Notes: generated by a model not told the origin, from the letters alone. Shown: positions 43,144 through 52,267, numbered from the stretch's first letter. The stretch is 64,000 nucleotides of DNA from Streptomyces sp. SID13031 (GCF_010548305.1 NZ_JAAGLV010000005.1:248001-312000); one strand, 5' to 3'. Program-made: numbers and translations.

Positions 43144-44442
43144 TCAGTCCAGGTAGTCGCGGAGCACCTGGGAACGCGACGGGTGCCGCAGCTTCGACAT
43201 CGTCTTCGACTCGATCTGGCGGATCCGCTCACGGGTCACGCCGTAGACCTTGCCGATCTCGTCCAGCGTCTTCGGCTGGCCGTCGGTCAGGCCGAAGCGC
43301 ATCGAGACGACGCCGGCCTCCCGCTCGGACAGCGTGTCCAGGACGGCGTGCAACTGCTCCTGCAGCAGGGTGAACGAGACGGCCTCGGCCGGCACGATCG
43401 CCTCGGAGTCCTCGATCAGGTCGCCGAACTCGGAGTCGCCGTCCTCGCCGAGCGGAGTGTGCAGCGAGATCGGCTCACGGCCGTACTTCTGCACCTCGAT
43501 GACCTTCTCCGGGGTCATGTCGAGCTCCTTGGCGAGCTCCTCCGGAGTGGGCTCGCGGCCCAGGTCCTGCAGCATCTGGCGCTGGACGCGGGCCAGCTTG
43601 TTGATGACCTCGACCATGTGCACCGGGATGCGGATCGTGCGGGCCTGGTCGGCCATCGCGCGGGTGATCGCCTGCCGGATCCACCAGGTCGCGTAGGTGG
43701 AGAACTTGTAACCCTTGGTGTAGTCGAACTTCTCGACCGCACGGATCAGACCCAGGTTGCCCTCCTGGATCAGGTCCAGGAACAGCATGCCGCGGCCCGT
43801 GTACCGCTTGGCCAGCGAGACGACGAGTCGCAGGTTGGCCTCGAGGAGGTGGTTCTTGGCGCGCCGGCCGTCCTCCGAGATCCACTCGTACTCGTCCTTG
43901 ACCTTCTCCTTGAGCTTGGTCTCGGCGTCGCTGATCTGCTCCTCGGCGAACAGGCCGGCCTCGATCCGCTTGGCGAGCTCGACCTCCTGCTCGGCGTTCA
44001 GCAGGGGGACCTTGCCGATCTGCTTCAGGTAGTCCTTCACCGGGTCCGCAGTGGCACCGGCGACCATCACCTGCTGCTCGGGCTCATCGGTCTCGTCGGC
44101 CTCGGAGACGATGAAGCCCTGGTCCTCGGTGAGCTCCTTCTCCAGCGGCTTGACGGCGTCGGCGGAGAAGTCGGACTCGTCGACCTCGTCCAGCGCGCGC
44201 GGCTTACCGGTCTTCGGGTCGATCGCGATACCCGCCTCGGACACGGCCTTCTTCGCCGGCGCCTTCTTGGCGGCGGCCTTCTTCGCGGGAATACCGTCCT
44301 CCTTGGGGGACACAGCAGCCTTCTTGGCGGGAGCGGCAGTCTTCTTCACACTGGCGGTGGTCCGTTGAGTCGTACTGCGGGCGGTGGCGGCCACCGCCCG
44401 AGTTGACTCGTCGGGGAGATTCTCGGACGAGCTGGACGACAC
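43144..44442 (-). CDS. sigA: Principal RNA polymerase sigma factor (SigA/HrdB)
   Basis: A 432-aa primary sigma-70. A Lys/Ala/Pro-rich N-terminal extension (residues about 30-70, repeated KKAA) is typical of actinobacterial HrdB. Region 1.2 is [16 protein letters not shown]. Regions 2.1-2.4 run through [57 protein letters not shown], ending [17 protein letters not shown]. Region 3 follows. Region 4 has [27 protein letters not shown] start with GAGAGG about 7 nt upstream. All core segments are complete. Confidence 0.95.
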   Translation of the reverse strand: MSSSSSENLPDESTRAVAATARSTTQRTTASVKKTAAPAKKAAVSPKEDGIPAKKAAAKKAPAKKAVSEAGIAIDPKTGKPRALDEVDESDFSADAVKPLEKELTEDQGFIVSEADETDEPEQQVMVAGATADPVKDYLKQIGKVPLLNAEQEVELAKRIEAGLFAEEQISDAETKLKEKVKDEYEWISEDGRRAKNHLLEANLRLVVSLAKRYTGRGMLFLDLIQEGNLGLIRAVEKFDYTKGYKFSTYATWWIRQAITRAMADQARTIRIPVHMVEVINKLARVQRQMLQDLGREPTPEELAKELDMTPEKVIEVQKYGREPISLHTPLGEDGDSEFGDLIEDSEAIVPAEAVSFTLLQEQLHAVLDTLSEREAGVVSMRFGLTDGQPKTLDEIGKVYGVTRERIRQIESKTMSKLRHPSRSQVLRDYLD

Positions 44443-44554
44443 GAATTACCTCTCGTCTGACGATTCAGTCTGCAGGGTTTCTGATACAGCAAATACGGCA
44501 TTGCGGGTACTGCGAGTCGGTGGCCCCGCGCTGGTCAGGCGGCAGCAACACTTC

Positions 44555-44560
44555 ATTGTA
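44555..44560 (-). promoter_or_regulatory. Candidate -10 box upstream of sigA
   Basis: On the minus strand the sequence reads TACAAT at 44560-44555, a close match to a sigma-70 -10 box, 113 bases before the sigA start codon. No good -35 hexamer is seen at the proper distance, so the site is tentative. Confidence 0.35.
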
Positions 44561-44611
44561 ATCCGGCCACCAAGTCCGGGCGTCCCACGACCCCCTCAAC
44601 GGCGCGCCTGA

Positions 44612-44644
44612 CCGGTACCAGTCCACCGTCTGCACTGGTACCGG
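44612..44644 (-). terminator. Hairpin terminator downstream of the HhH-GPD gene
   Basis: CCGGTACCAGT (44612-44622) and ACTGGTACCGG (44634-44644) form an 11-bp perfect stem with an 11-nt loop. The hairpin is 19 bp after the HhH-GPD stop and before the sigA promoter region, so it would separate the usp/HhH operon from sigA. Confidence 0.65.
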
Positions 44645-44663
44645 CTAGGGCTTCATCCAGCGC

Positions 44664-45281
44664 TCAACTGTTCCTGGTCTGCCGGAGCGGCCGGGCGACG
44701 ACGCGCTTCTCGACCTGCTGCTCCTGCTTGAACTGTCTCACCTTGACCAAGGACGCCACGTCGATCACGTCCGCGACCGACTTGTACGCACCGTCCTCGC
44801 CGTACGGTTCGGACGCCTCGCGCCAGCCGCGCGGCCGGACCTTGAGCTGCTTGCCCAGCAGCGCGACGAAGATCTTCGCCTTCTGCGCACCGAACCCGGG
44901 CAGCGCCGACAGCCTGGCCAGCAGGTCGTCGCCACTCTTCACATCGGCCCAGACCGCCGACGCGTTACCGCCGTACTCCTCGTCCAGATGCTTGGCCAGC
45001 GTCTGGATCCGGGCCGCCATCGCGGTCGGGAACCGGTGCACCGCCGGCGGGCCGGCCACCACCTCGACAAAACCGTCGGGGTCGTAGGAGGCCACCGTGG
45101 ACGGATCGAACGGGCCGTCCATTCGTTGCGCGATCGCAACCGGACCGGCGAAGGCGCGCTCCATCGGGATCTGCTGGTCGAGCAACATGCCGACCAGCAA
45201 CGCGAACGCGTCTCTGCTGAGCATCTCGTCGGCGTCGGGCTGCTGTGCGAGGCACAGCTTCTTGCTGCGTGTCGAAGTCAC
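44664..45281 (-). CDS. HhH-GPD-type base-excision repair protein
   Basis: A 205-aa DNA glycosylase-like protein. It has LVGMLLDQQIPMERAFAGP at the N-terminus and a helix-hairpin-helix (LSALPGFGAQKAKIFVALLGKQL). The catalytic Asp expected about 20 residues downstream may be in the GEDGAYKSVADVIDVASL region, which is followed by a C-terminal basic tail. It resembles HhH-GPD proteins encoded beside hrdB in Streptomyces. The GTG start is one base after the usp stop, so it is the second gene of a two-gene operon. Confidence 0.82.
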   Translation of the reverse strand: MTSTRSKKLCLAQQPDADEMLSRDAFALLVGMLLDQQIPMERAFAGPVAIAQRMDGPFDPSTVASYDPDGFVEVVAGPPAVHRFPTAMAARIQTLAKHLDEEYGGNASAVWADVKSGDDLLARLSALPGFGAQKAKIFVALLGKQLKVRPRGWREASEPYGEDGAYKSVADVIDVASLVKVRQFKQEQQVEKRVVARPLRQTRNS

Positions 45282-45282
45282 C

Positions 45283-45711
45283 TCAGTCCTCCCCTATTTC
45301 GGTCAGCTCAGCGTCGGCCTTCACGGCCAGCACCGGACACGGAGCGTCGAGCAGCACCCGCTGGGCATTGCTGCCGAGGATGAGCTTGCCGACCGGGGAC
45401 CGGCGCCTCAGGCCGATCACGATGAACTCCGCATGGACTTGCTCGGCGACGGCCACCAGGTCCTCCGCCGGATCGAGTCCACGCACCAACTGCCGCACCT
45501 CGTAAGGCACGCCGGTCGAGTCGAGCTGCTCCCGTACCTCTGTCAACGCGGCGTCACTCGCCGCGGCCTCGTCGCTGTCGAAACTGCGTCCGCCCCGGTG
45601 CGAGTTCACCACCACCAGCTTGGCGTCGCGCAGCTTCGCCTCCTCTGCCGCCCGCCGGAGCGCCGCGCGCCCTTCGGCCTTCGGCACATAACCCACGACG
45701 ATGGTCGTCAT
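45283..45711 (-). CDS. Universal stress protein (UspA family)
   Basis: A 142-aa single-domain Usp. The N-terminal strand ITIVVGY-type (TTIVVGYVPKAEGRAALRRA) and the C-terminal nucleotide-binding motif G-x2-R-x2-P-x2-GKLILGSNAQRVL match ATP-binding UspA proteins. It ends with APCPVLAVK. ATG start with GGAGGTGAGG upstream. Encoded just before the HhH-GPD repair gene. The function is stress-related but not specific. Confidence 0.9.
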   Translation of the reverse strand: MTTIVVGYVPKAEGRAALRRAAEEAKLRDAKLVVVNSHRGGRSFDSDEAAASDAALTEVREQLDSTGVPYEVRQLVRGLDPAEDLVAVAEQVHAEFIVIGLRRRSPVGKLILGSNAQRVLLDAPCPVLAVKADAELTEIGED

Positions 45712-46143
45712 CGACTTGCCTCACCTCCGGGTGTCCATCACCTGAAACGGTCGACCCGTTCCGAACGATACTGCCCTGAACCCGCTCCGGCATCTGCGGA
45801 AATGCACGATCTGTGTCGCGACCGTGACGCTTGAGCGATTGCGCCCGCAACACGGCCGTGCCAGCTAGGCCGTCACCCGATCCAAAGGCGCCGGTCCCCG
45901 TCCCCCAACGGTTCACGACTCCATACCCGCCCTGCCACGGTCTAACCTTCGTGGCGCACACCTTTGCAGGGTTGCGACCCGGCGCGCCAGCCCCCTGTTC
46001 ACCGCCGGGGCGTCAACGAGGGCTGGCTTCCGTACGCCGTTGCCCTGGGCAAGGGCGTGGATGTTCCACCGGGCTGACCCCGGTTCCGGCGCTGTCCTTC
46101 GTTGTCTGCGCGGACTTACTCGGTTAACCAGCGAGCCGGCGGC
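45712..46143. other. 432-base intergenic region, no gene recognised
   Basis: This stretch holds the upstream region of the usp gene and the 3' side of the glutamate-cysteine ligase gene. I see small inverted repeats (TTGCCC-T-GGGCAA near 46039-46051; CCACG...CGTGG near 45936-45955). There is no credible reading frame, promoter pair or known RNA motif. A possible small RNA cannot be excluded. Confidence 0.3.
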
Positions 46144-47622
46144 TCAGTCGATCGGCCATTCGTGAACCGGGAGGTTCTCGTGCATGTGGTCGCGGTAGCG
46201 GCGCAACATGCCTCGCAACGCGTCCTTACGACCGTGAGAGCCCTTTGTATACAGACGGTGGAACTCGTCGGCCTGCCAGGAAGCCCCGTTGCGGTTGGTC
46301 AGGCAGCGCTGCTCGATGATCCCGAGCAGGCGATCCCGGACCGCCGAGTCGACGCCCCACGCGTCCAGGCCTCGCGATGCCATCGGCAACAGCCGGCGCA
46401 ATACCAGCTCGGTTGCGCGGGCAGTACCGACGCCTGGCCAGAACACCTCGGCGTCGATGCCCTGCCGGGCCGCCTCGTGGAAGTTCTCCTCGGCGGCGCT
46501 GAACGACATCTGCGACCAGATCGGCCGTTCGTCGTCGGCGAGGGCACGGACCAGGCCGAAATAGAAGGCGCCGTTGGCCATCGTGTCGACGACTGTCGGG
46601 CCGGCCGGCAGTACCCGGTTCTCCACGCGCAGGTGCGGCTTCTCCCGGACAACGTCGTACACGGGGCGGTTCCAGCGATAGATCGTCCCGTTGTGCAGGC
46701 GTAACTCCGAAAGAGCCGGGGTGTCACCGCGATCCAGCACCGCGATCGGATCTTCCGCGGAGGTGACCGGCAGCAGCGCCGGGTAGTACCGGGAGTTCTC
46801 CTCGAACAGGTCGAAGATCGAGGTGATCCAGCGTTCGCCGAACCAGACCCGCGGCCGGACGCCCTGCGTCTTCAGCTCGTGGGTGCGGGTGTCGGCGGCC
46901 TGCTCGAACAAGGCGATCCGGGTCTCCCGCATCAGCTCCTTGCCGAACAGGAACGGCGAGTTGGCACCGATCGCGAGCTGAACGCCGGAGATCGCTTGGG
47001 CCGCATTCCAGTACCGCGGGAACGCCTCGGGCGTGACCTGCAGGTGGAACTGCGTCGAAGTACAGGCTGCTTCCGGCACGATGCTGTCGGCGGTGACCTG
47101 GAGCCGCTCGATCCCGTCGATCGCGATCTGCACGTCCTCGCCGCGGGCGGCGAAGATCTGGTCGTTCAGCAGCGCGTACCGCGGGTTGGTGCTGAGCGCC
47201 TCGCGATGGATGTGCTCGGTCAGCAGCGTCGGCAGGATGCCGACGACAACCATCGACGAGCCGGTTCGCTGCGCCTTCTCCTCGGCGGCGTTCAGGCTCG
47301 CCCGGATGGACTTCTCCATCCGGTCCAGACCATCACCGTCGATCTGGCCGGGCGGAACGTTGATCTCGACGTTGAACTGACCGAGCTCGGTCTGGAACGC
47401 GTCGTCCTCGATCGCGCTCAGCACCTCGGAGTTCTTGAACGCCGGGTCGCAGTTCTCGTCGACCAGGTTCAGCTCGATCTCGATCCCGGTCATCGGCCGC
47501 TCGGAATCGAACCGCGACTCGCGCAGCATCCGCGCGAACGCGTCCAGATTGCGATGGACCTGGTCGCGGAACGCGGTCCGATCCGCCCGGGTGAATTCGA
47601 CCCGGTCGACTTCCTCGCCCAT
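46144..47622 (-). CDS. GCS2-family glutamate-cysteine ligase
   Basis: A 492-aa carboxylate-amine ligase. The N-terminal GIEIELNLVDENCDPAFKNSEVLSAI segment and ETELGQFNVEINVPP-type motif (QTELGQFNVEINVPP) carry the acidic metal ligands of the GCS superfamily. Other segments are ACTSTQFHLQVTPEAFPRYWNAAQ, GANSPFLFGKELMRETRIALFEQ and the arginine-rich RVENRVLPAGPTVVDTMANGAFYFGL. The presumed reaction is ATP-dependent gamma-glutamyl bond formation. Actinomycetes mostly use mycothiol, so the product may serve ergothioneine or another pathway. ATG 47622 with a strong AGGGGGAGG ribosome binding site. Confidence 0.85.
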   Translation of the reverse strand: MGEEVDRVEFTRADRTAFRDQVHRNLDAFARMLRESRFDSERPMTGIEIELNLVDENCDPAFKNSEVLSAIEDDAFQTELGQFNVEINVPPGQIDGDGLDRMEKSIRASLNAAEEKAQRTGSSMVVVGILPTLLTEHIHREALSTNPRYALLNDQIFAARGEDVQIAIDGIERLQVTADSIVPEAACTSTQFHLQVTPEAFPRYWNAAQAISGVQLAIGANSPFLFGKELMRETRIALFEQAADTRTHELKTQGVRPRVWFGERWITSIFDLFEENSRYYPALLPVTSAEDPIAVLDRGDTPALSELRLHNGTIYRWNRPVYDVVREKPHLRVENRVLPAGPTVVDTMANGAFYFGLVRALADDERPIWSQMSFSAAEENFHEAARQGIDAEVFWPGVGTARATELVLRRLLPMASRGLDAWGVDSAVRDRLLGIIEQRCLTNRNGASWQADEFHRLYTKGSHGRKDALRGMLRRYRDHMHENLPVHEWPID

Positions 47623-47728
47623 CAGCGCCTCCCCCTGTCGGGTACTTGGCCTCAGTCTGCCCGACCCGGGCCGGTTGCGTGAGCCGAGTCGCGTCGCTGT
47701 TCACCCGCTGGTACGCCGATCCGGCTGG

Positions 47729-48532
47729 TCACAGTGGTTCCCCGGTCGCCGAGAGCGGAAACACGATGAAGTGATCCCGGACGATCCGGTGCGGCGTCTC
47801 CCCCGCCGCGGCCATCACATCGGCGAGCTCGGTCAGTACTGCGGGGTCCAGCTGCAGCTCGTGTTCGCCGGGGTGCTGGTCGGCCCCCATCCCGAAGTCG
47901 GCACCGGGTTGCCGGGTCATCTCGATATGCGCGCCGAGCGCCAGCTCCACCGGATTGCCCGCGGCAACGAACGCGGCCAGCCGGGCGATGCTCGCCCGGA
48001 AGGCGGGCCAGTCGAAGACGTACAACCTGCCCGCGTACAACGAGTCGCCGGTCAGCAGCAGGCGCGTCGAGCGGTCGTAGAACGCCACGTGCGACGGGTG
48101 ATGCCCGGGGATCGGGATCACGTCGAGGATCCGCTCGCCCAGCTCGAACTGGACGATCTGGTCCGGCCAGGCGGTGACACCGAAGTACTGCGCGACTTCG
48201 TCGGCCGACTTGCCGACGACGGAATCGAACTGTGCGTCACCGCCGACGTGATCGCCGTGGCCGTGCGTGTGCGCGACCACGAGCTCCAGGTCGCGGCCGG
48301 CGAGCAACTCGTCGACGACCTTGCGCAGGTCCGCGTGGCCGGTGCCGGTGTCGAGCAGCAGCGCCTTCTCGGTGCCGAGCAGCAAGTAGATGAACGGGCC
48401 CTCGAAATTGGTCCGCAAGGCTTGCCGGATGATCGCGGTGCGGTCGTCGTACCAGTGCACCTGATGCTGTGCGTTTGATGCTTGGAGCCCGGTGGCCGTC
48501 GTGCCGTCGTCCCAGGCGGGGAAGGTCCTCAT
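47729..48532 (-). CDS. MBL-fold metallo-hydrolase
   Basis: A 267-aa metallo-beta-lactamase-fold enzyme. It shows ALLLDTGTGHADLRKVV, the metal motif HTHGHGDHVGG, the GHHPSHVAFYDRSTRLLLTGDSLYAG segment (third ligand region) and ALGAHIEM near the end (fourth His). The substrate is unknown. ATG 48532 has AGGA 8 nt upstream. The longer frame to 48790 runs through the dinB gene and is not used. Divergent from dinB with 48 bp between. Confidence 0.87.
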   Translation of the reverse strand: MRTFPAWDDGTTATGLQASNAQHQVHWYDDRTAIIRQALRTNFEGPFIYLLLGTEKALLLDTGTGHADLRKVVDELLAGRDLELVVAHTHGHGDHVGGDAQFDSVVGKSADEVAQYFGVTAWPDQIVQFELGERILDVIPIPGHHPSHVAFYDRSTRLLLTGDSLYAGRLYVFDWPAFRASIARLAAFVAAGNPVELALGAHIEMTRQPGADFGMGADQHPGEHELQLDPAVLTELADVMAAAGETPHRIVRDHFIVFPLSATGEPL

Positions 48533-48580
48533 GGAGCGATCCTGCCAGGAATTGTCGGTGGCGCCGGGGAGACTGGGGCC

Positions 48581-49951
48581 GTGCGTACCGATCCGTCCGT
48601 CCTGCACGTCGACCTGGATGCGTTCTTCGCAGCGGTCGAGCAGCGGGACAAGCCCTCCCTGCGCGGCAAGCCCGTCGTCGTGGGTGGCATCGGCCTGCGC
48701 GGAGTCGTCTCGACGGCGTCGTACGAGGCCCGCAAGTACGGCGTCCGCTCGGCGATGTCGACCGCCGAGGCGCGCTCGCGCTGCCCGCACGCGGCGTACC
48801 TGGGGCCGCGGTTCGAGGTCTATCGAGTGGTCAGCCGGGCGGTGATGGCGCAGATGCGCGCGTTGTCACCGCTGGTCGAGCCGCTCTCGCTGGACGAGGC
48901 GTTCGTGGATCTGGCGGCGGCCGGGCTGAGCAACCTGACCGTCGACGACGTCGAAGCGATCTCGAACGATCTCAAGGCGGCGATCAAGGAGGCCACCGGC
49001 GGGCTGACCGCGTCGGTCGGGGCCGGGACGTCCAAGCTGATCGCGAAGATCGCGAGCGATCTCGACAAACCGGACGGCGTCGTCGTCGTACCGGCCGGCA
49101 CCGAGGCCGAGTTCCTCGCGCCGATGCAGGTGACGGTGATCCCCGGCGTCGGCCCGGCGACCGCGCAGCGGCTCAGTATGGCCGGGGTCCGCACGGTCGG
49201 CGACCTGCAGCAACTGAACGAGGACGAGCTGGTCCGGCAGGTCGGTTCGGCGCACGGCTCGAGCCTGTACCGGCTCGCGACCGCCTCCGACGACCGGCCG
49301 GTGGTGAGCGACCGCGAGACCAAGTCGATCAGCATCGAGGACACCTTCGAGACCGACATCATCGACCGGTCGTTGCTCGCGGCCATCGGTGACCGGATGG
49401 CGTATCGCGTCTCCGAGCGGCTGCAGAAGGCGCAGCTGTCCGGCCGGACGGTGACGGTGAAGACGCGGATGCACGACTTCACCACCCACACCCGCTCTTC
49501 GACGCTGGCCGGGCCGACCGACGACCCACGGGTGATCGCCCGGGTGGCGAAGCGGTTGCTCGAGGACAGCGACGTCTCGGGCGGCATCCGGTTGCTCGGC
49601 GTCGGCGTCTCCTCGCTCGCCGACTGGATCCAGGATGATCTGTTCACGGAGAGCGAGCACGAGGACGCGCCGGTCGAGGTGATCGAGTTGCCCGAGCGGC
49701 CACGCGACCGCCTGGTCGGGTACTACCCAGGCCAGGACGTGGTGCACACGCAGCACGGCGAAGGCTGGGTCTGGGGTTCCGGGCGCGGCCGGGTCACCGT
49801 CCGGTTCGAGACCGCGCAGACGCCGGCCGGCCCGGTCCGGACCTTCGCGATCACCGACCCGGAATTGGCCAAACTTGCCCTTTCAGGCGACCCGTCAGGC
49901 GGCGAAGACGACAAATCAGCCGAAACCGGCCAAGATGGGCCGAATGACTGA
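48581..49951 (+). CDS. dinB: DNA polymerase IV (DinB, Y family)
   Basis: A 456-aa translesion polymerase. The palm motif LHVDLDAFFAAVEQ supplies one metal-binding Asp and PLSLDEAFVDL supplies the second Asp-Glu pair. YEARKYGVRSAM is the fingers. The thumb HhH (IPGVGPATAQRLSMAGVRTVGDL) and the little-finger domain (LLGVGVSSLADW) follow. A 70-residue C-terminal extension with DVVHTQHGEGWVWGSGRGRVTVRFE is seen in some actinobacterial DinB proteins. GTG 48581 with GGGGAG upstream. The last 8 bases overlap the next gene. Confidence 0.93.
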   Translation: MRTDPSVLHVDLDAFFAAVEQRDKPSLRGKPVVVGGIGLRGVVSTASYEARKYGVRSAMSTAEARSRCPHAAYLGPRFEVYRVVSRAVMAQMRALSPLVEPLSLDEAFVDLAAAGLSNLTVDDVEAISNDLKAAIKEATGGLTASVGAGTSKLIAKIASDLDKPDGVVVVPAGTEAEFLAPMQVTVIPGVGPATAQRLSMAGVRTVGDLQQLNEDELVRQVGSAHGSSLYRLATASDDRPVVSDRETKSISIEDTFETDIIDRSLLAAIGDRMAYRVSERLQKAQLSGRTVTVKTRMHDFTTHTRSSTLAGPTDDPRVIARVAKRLLEDSDVSGGIRLLGVGVSSLADWIQDDLFTESEHEDAPVEVIELPERPRDRLVGYYPGQDVVHTQHGEGWVWGSGRGRVTVRFETAQTPAGPVRTFAITDPELAKLALSGDPSGGEDDKSAETGQDGPND

Positions 49952-50903
49952 CGTCCGCGGTGGGGTGTACCCGTTCTGCCGAGCCTGCACCACGACGTCG
50001 ACCGCCTGGCGAGCACCGGATTCGATCACCCGGCTGAGCGGGATCGGCAACCGGTTCTACGGCCACGTCGACGTCTGCCCGGACTGTGGTTCGTCCGTCC
50101 GCACGCTCTACTCGACCTTCCTGCTGATCCCGGTCGCCCGCCGCGGGCGGTTCCGGATCATCAAGACGGGCGGCCGCAGCTATGTCGGCCGACGGTTGCT
50201 CGATCGTCCGGCCGCGGTGCCCGCCTCGTTGTCGCAGGAGCCGCCGGCGTCGGAGTTCAAGGACCATCCCGAGCTGGTCGACGCGACGTACGAGCAGGCT
50301 GAGGCGCATTGGGCCGCGCGCGATTCGGCCGGTGCTCTGCCGTTGTACGAGACCTCGCTCGCGGCCTGCGAGAAGGTGCTCAAAGCTGATGACCCGGCGA
50401 CTCTCCAGGTCCGGCTCCGGGTCGCGCAGGTGCTGCTGGCGACTGGCGACTACGCCTCGGCGATCGGCTGGTTCGAGCTCATCACGCCGCAACTGATCCG
50501 TGTCTTCGGTTCCGGGCACGACCTGACCCGGATCGCCGTCGAAGGCGAGACCGGTGCTCAGCTGATGGTCGGCGGGCCGCGGGCCGAGATGAAGGTGCTG
50601 ACCGAGTTGCTCGATCAGGACGAGAAAACACTCGGCGGGCAGCACCCGAAGGTCCTGCGGACGCGCGCGGCGCTGGGCCGGGCGACGATGTTCGCCGGTC
50701 AGCTCGGTGCCGGGGTGCAGGTGCTCGAGCTGACCCTTGCCGACGGCATCGAAGGACTCGGCGCCGATCACCCGGACACCGAAATCTTCCGCGGCATGCT
50801 GCTGGAGGCGTGCGACGCCGCGGACAACCACGGCAAGAAGAAGGATCGTGAGCTGTCAGCGGCGGCCCGGGACCGGTGGACGCTAGCTCCGAAGGCGGAC
50901 TGA
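49944..50903 (+). CDS. Zinc-ribbon plus tetratricopeptide-repeat protein
   Basis: A 319-aa protein that begins with a C-x2-C...C-x2-C pattern (FCRAC at about residues 12-16 and CPDC at about 43-46), a zinc ribbon. It continues with a helical region of TPR-like repeats (EQAEAHWAARDSAGALPLYETSLAACEKVLKADDPATLQVRLRVAQVLLATGDYASAIGWFE and the GQHPKVLRTRAALGRATMFAGQLGAG unit). The pattern of H-P at repeat ends resembles Kinesin-light-chain-type TPRs. No enzyme motif is seen. ATG 49944 overlaps dinB by 8 bases. The 3' end overlaps the convergent DDAH gene by 21 bases. Function unknown. Confidence 0.78.
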   Translation: MTDVRGGVYPFCRACTTTSTAWRAPDSITRLSGIGNRFYGHVDVCPDCGSSVRTLYSTFLLIPVARRGRFRIIKTGGRSYVGRRLLDRPAAVPASLSQEPPASEFKDHPELVDATYEQAEAHWAARDSAGALPLYETSLAACEKVLKADDPATLQVRLRVAQVLLATGDYASAIGWFELITPQLIRVFGSGHDLTRIAVEGETGAQLMVGGPRAEMKVLTELLDQDEKTLGGQHPKVLRTRAALGRATMFAGQLGAGVQVLELTLADGIEGLGADHPDTEIFRGMLLEACDAADNHGKKKDRELSAAARDRWTLAPKAD

Positions 50904-51650
50904 CAGGCAGGTCACGCAGCCTTCGAGTTTCTCGAACTCGCTGATGTCGACGACCACCGGCGTGTAGCCGCGCTCGCGGAACAGCTCGGCGGTCCTGGGT
51001 GCGGAGGCCGCCATCAGGAGCCGGTCCTCCCCCAGCAGCACGACATGCGCTCCGCCTTCCTCCGGTACTGCGAGGAACTTCGCGAAGGCGGCCGGGTTGT
51101 CGGTGAGCGGCTCGTACCCGATCACCGTTCCATCGGGCAACGCGGTCACGGCCGACTTCAGGTGCAGCACCTTGCGGACCGGTACGGCGACGACCTCTGC
51201 GCCCAGTGGCGTGAAGTGTTGCCGCAACTGGTCGATCCCGGCCTGATTGGTGCGGCCGCCCAGCCCGACGTACAGGGTGGCGCCGACCTTGAGGATGTCG
51301 CCGCCGTCCATCGTGCCCGGCTCGGTGATCCTGGCGATCCGGTAGCCCTGTGCGGCGACGGCCCGTTCCGCCTCGGCGGCTTCGGGGCGCCGCTCGTCGG
51401 CACCCGCACGGGCCATCACCGCGAGGTCGCCGAACACCACCATCGTGTCCTCCACGAACACGCCGTCGGGGCAGTCGTCGATCGGGGGCACCTCGACGGT
51501 GGTCCAGCCGGCTTCGGCCAGCGCATCGACGTACTGGCGCCATTGCCGTACGGCGAGGTCCGCGTCGACGGGGACGCGTTCGAGGTGGGTGAGCAGGCCT
51601 TCGGCGAGGCGGGGGCTCGGGCGGCGGACGAGTGCACGGACGGTGACCAT
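50883..51650 (-). CDS. Dimethylarginine dimethylaminohydrolase-like enzyme
   Basis: A 255-aa amidinotransferase-superfamily hydrolase that would convert N-omega-methylated arginine to citrulline and a methylamine. It shows the PDGVFVEDTMVVFG substrate-binding motif, GTMDGGDILKVG, and the catalytic His in KVLHLKSAVTALPDG. The catalytic Cys is in LEGCVTCLSVRLR (second Cys of that segment) near the C-terminus. All triad-type residues are present. The physiological substrate in bacteria is uncertain. ATG start with no strong ribosome binding site. Confidence 0.88.
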   Translation of the reverse strand: MVTVRALVRRPSPRLAEGLLTHLERVPVDADLAVRQWRQYVDALAEAGWTTVEVPPIDDCPDGVFVEDTMVVFGDLAVMARAGADERRPEAAEAERAVAAQGYRIARITEPGTMDGGDILKVGATLYVGLGGRTNQAGIDQLRQHFTPLGAEVVAVPVRKVLHLKSAVTALPDGTVIGYEPLTDNPAAFAKFLAVPEEGGAHVVLLGEDRLLMAASAPRTAELFRERGYTPVVVDISEFEKLEGCVTCLSVRLRS

Positions 51651-51745
51651 CAGCGCAGATTAGCTCGCGGATGCATGCGCAGGGCGGGTCCGGGTACCAG
51701 GCGGTCGGAGTGAAACGCTGGAGCGGCCGGACATGGAGGACGGAA

Positions 51746-52267
51746 ATGCCGAAGATCCTGCAGCAGACCGGTGGTGACGTGGTCCAGGTGATCCTGGCCG
51801 ACCACCGCTGGTTCGAGGAGGCTTTGCGTGAGCTTCGCGACGTCGAGGCCGACCGCGCCGCTGTGCTCGCGGATCTGGCGACCGTGCTGATCGCCCACGC
51901 GGAGGCCGAGGAGTCGAAGGTCTACCCGGCGTTGAACAAGCGGGACGCGATCGACGACGACGAGGTGGAGCACTCCGAGCACGAGCACGCCGAGGGCAAC
52001 GAGGCGCTGCTCGCGTTGATGGAGGTCGAGGACACCGCGAGCGAGGAGTTCAGCGAGAAGACGCACGAGCTGTCCGAGGCGCTCACGCACCACCTCGACG
52101 AAGAGGAACGCGACGTTCTCAACCCCGCGAAGACCGATGTCGGCGAGGACGTCCGCGCCAAGCTCGGCGAGGTCTTCGCAGCCGAGCGTGCCCGGCTGAT
52201 CGAGAACGGCTGCGGCTCGATCGAGAGCGTCCGCAAACTGGTCGAGGCCGCCAAACAAAAGAATTGA
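51746..52267 (+). CDS. Hemerythrin HHE domain protein
   Basis: A 173-aa four-helix-bundle protein. Metal-ligand-type His/Glu positions are seen in ILADHRWFEEALRE, IAHAEAEESKVYPAL, EHSEHEHAEGNEAL and LTHHLDEEERDVL. These fit the HHE hemerythrin-like family that binds a di-iron centre. ATG 51746 with GGAGGA 5 nt upstream decides the start. Role in oxygen or nitric-oxide sensing or iron storage is inferred only. Confidence 0.87.
   Translation: MPKILQQTGGDVVQVILADHRWFEEALRELRDVEADRAAVLADLATVLIAHAEAEESKVYPALNKRDAIDDDEVEHSEHEHAEGNEALLALMEVEDTASEEFSEKTHELSEALTHHLDEEERDVLNPAKTDVGEDVRAKLGEVFAAERARLIENGCGSIESVRKLVEAAKQKN

Noticed and set aside
45936..45960. A riboswitch-like CTAACC segment on the plus strand resembling the 3' end of c-di-AMP (ydaO) leaders
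   Set aside because: The other conserved parts are absent and no plus-strand gene follows.
45831..46127. A 98-codon open frame on the plus strand in the usp/GCS intergenic region
   Set aside because: No ribosome binding site, Pro/Arg/Ala-rich translation and no neighbours on that strand.
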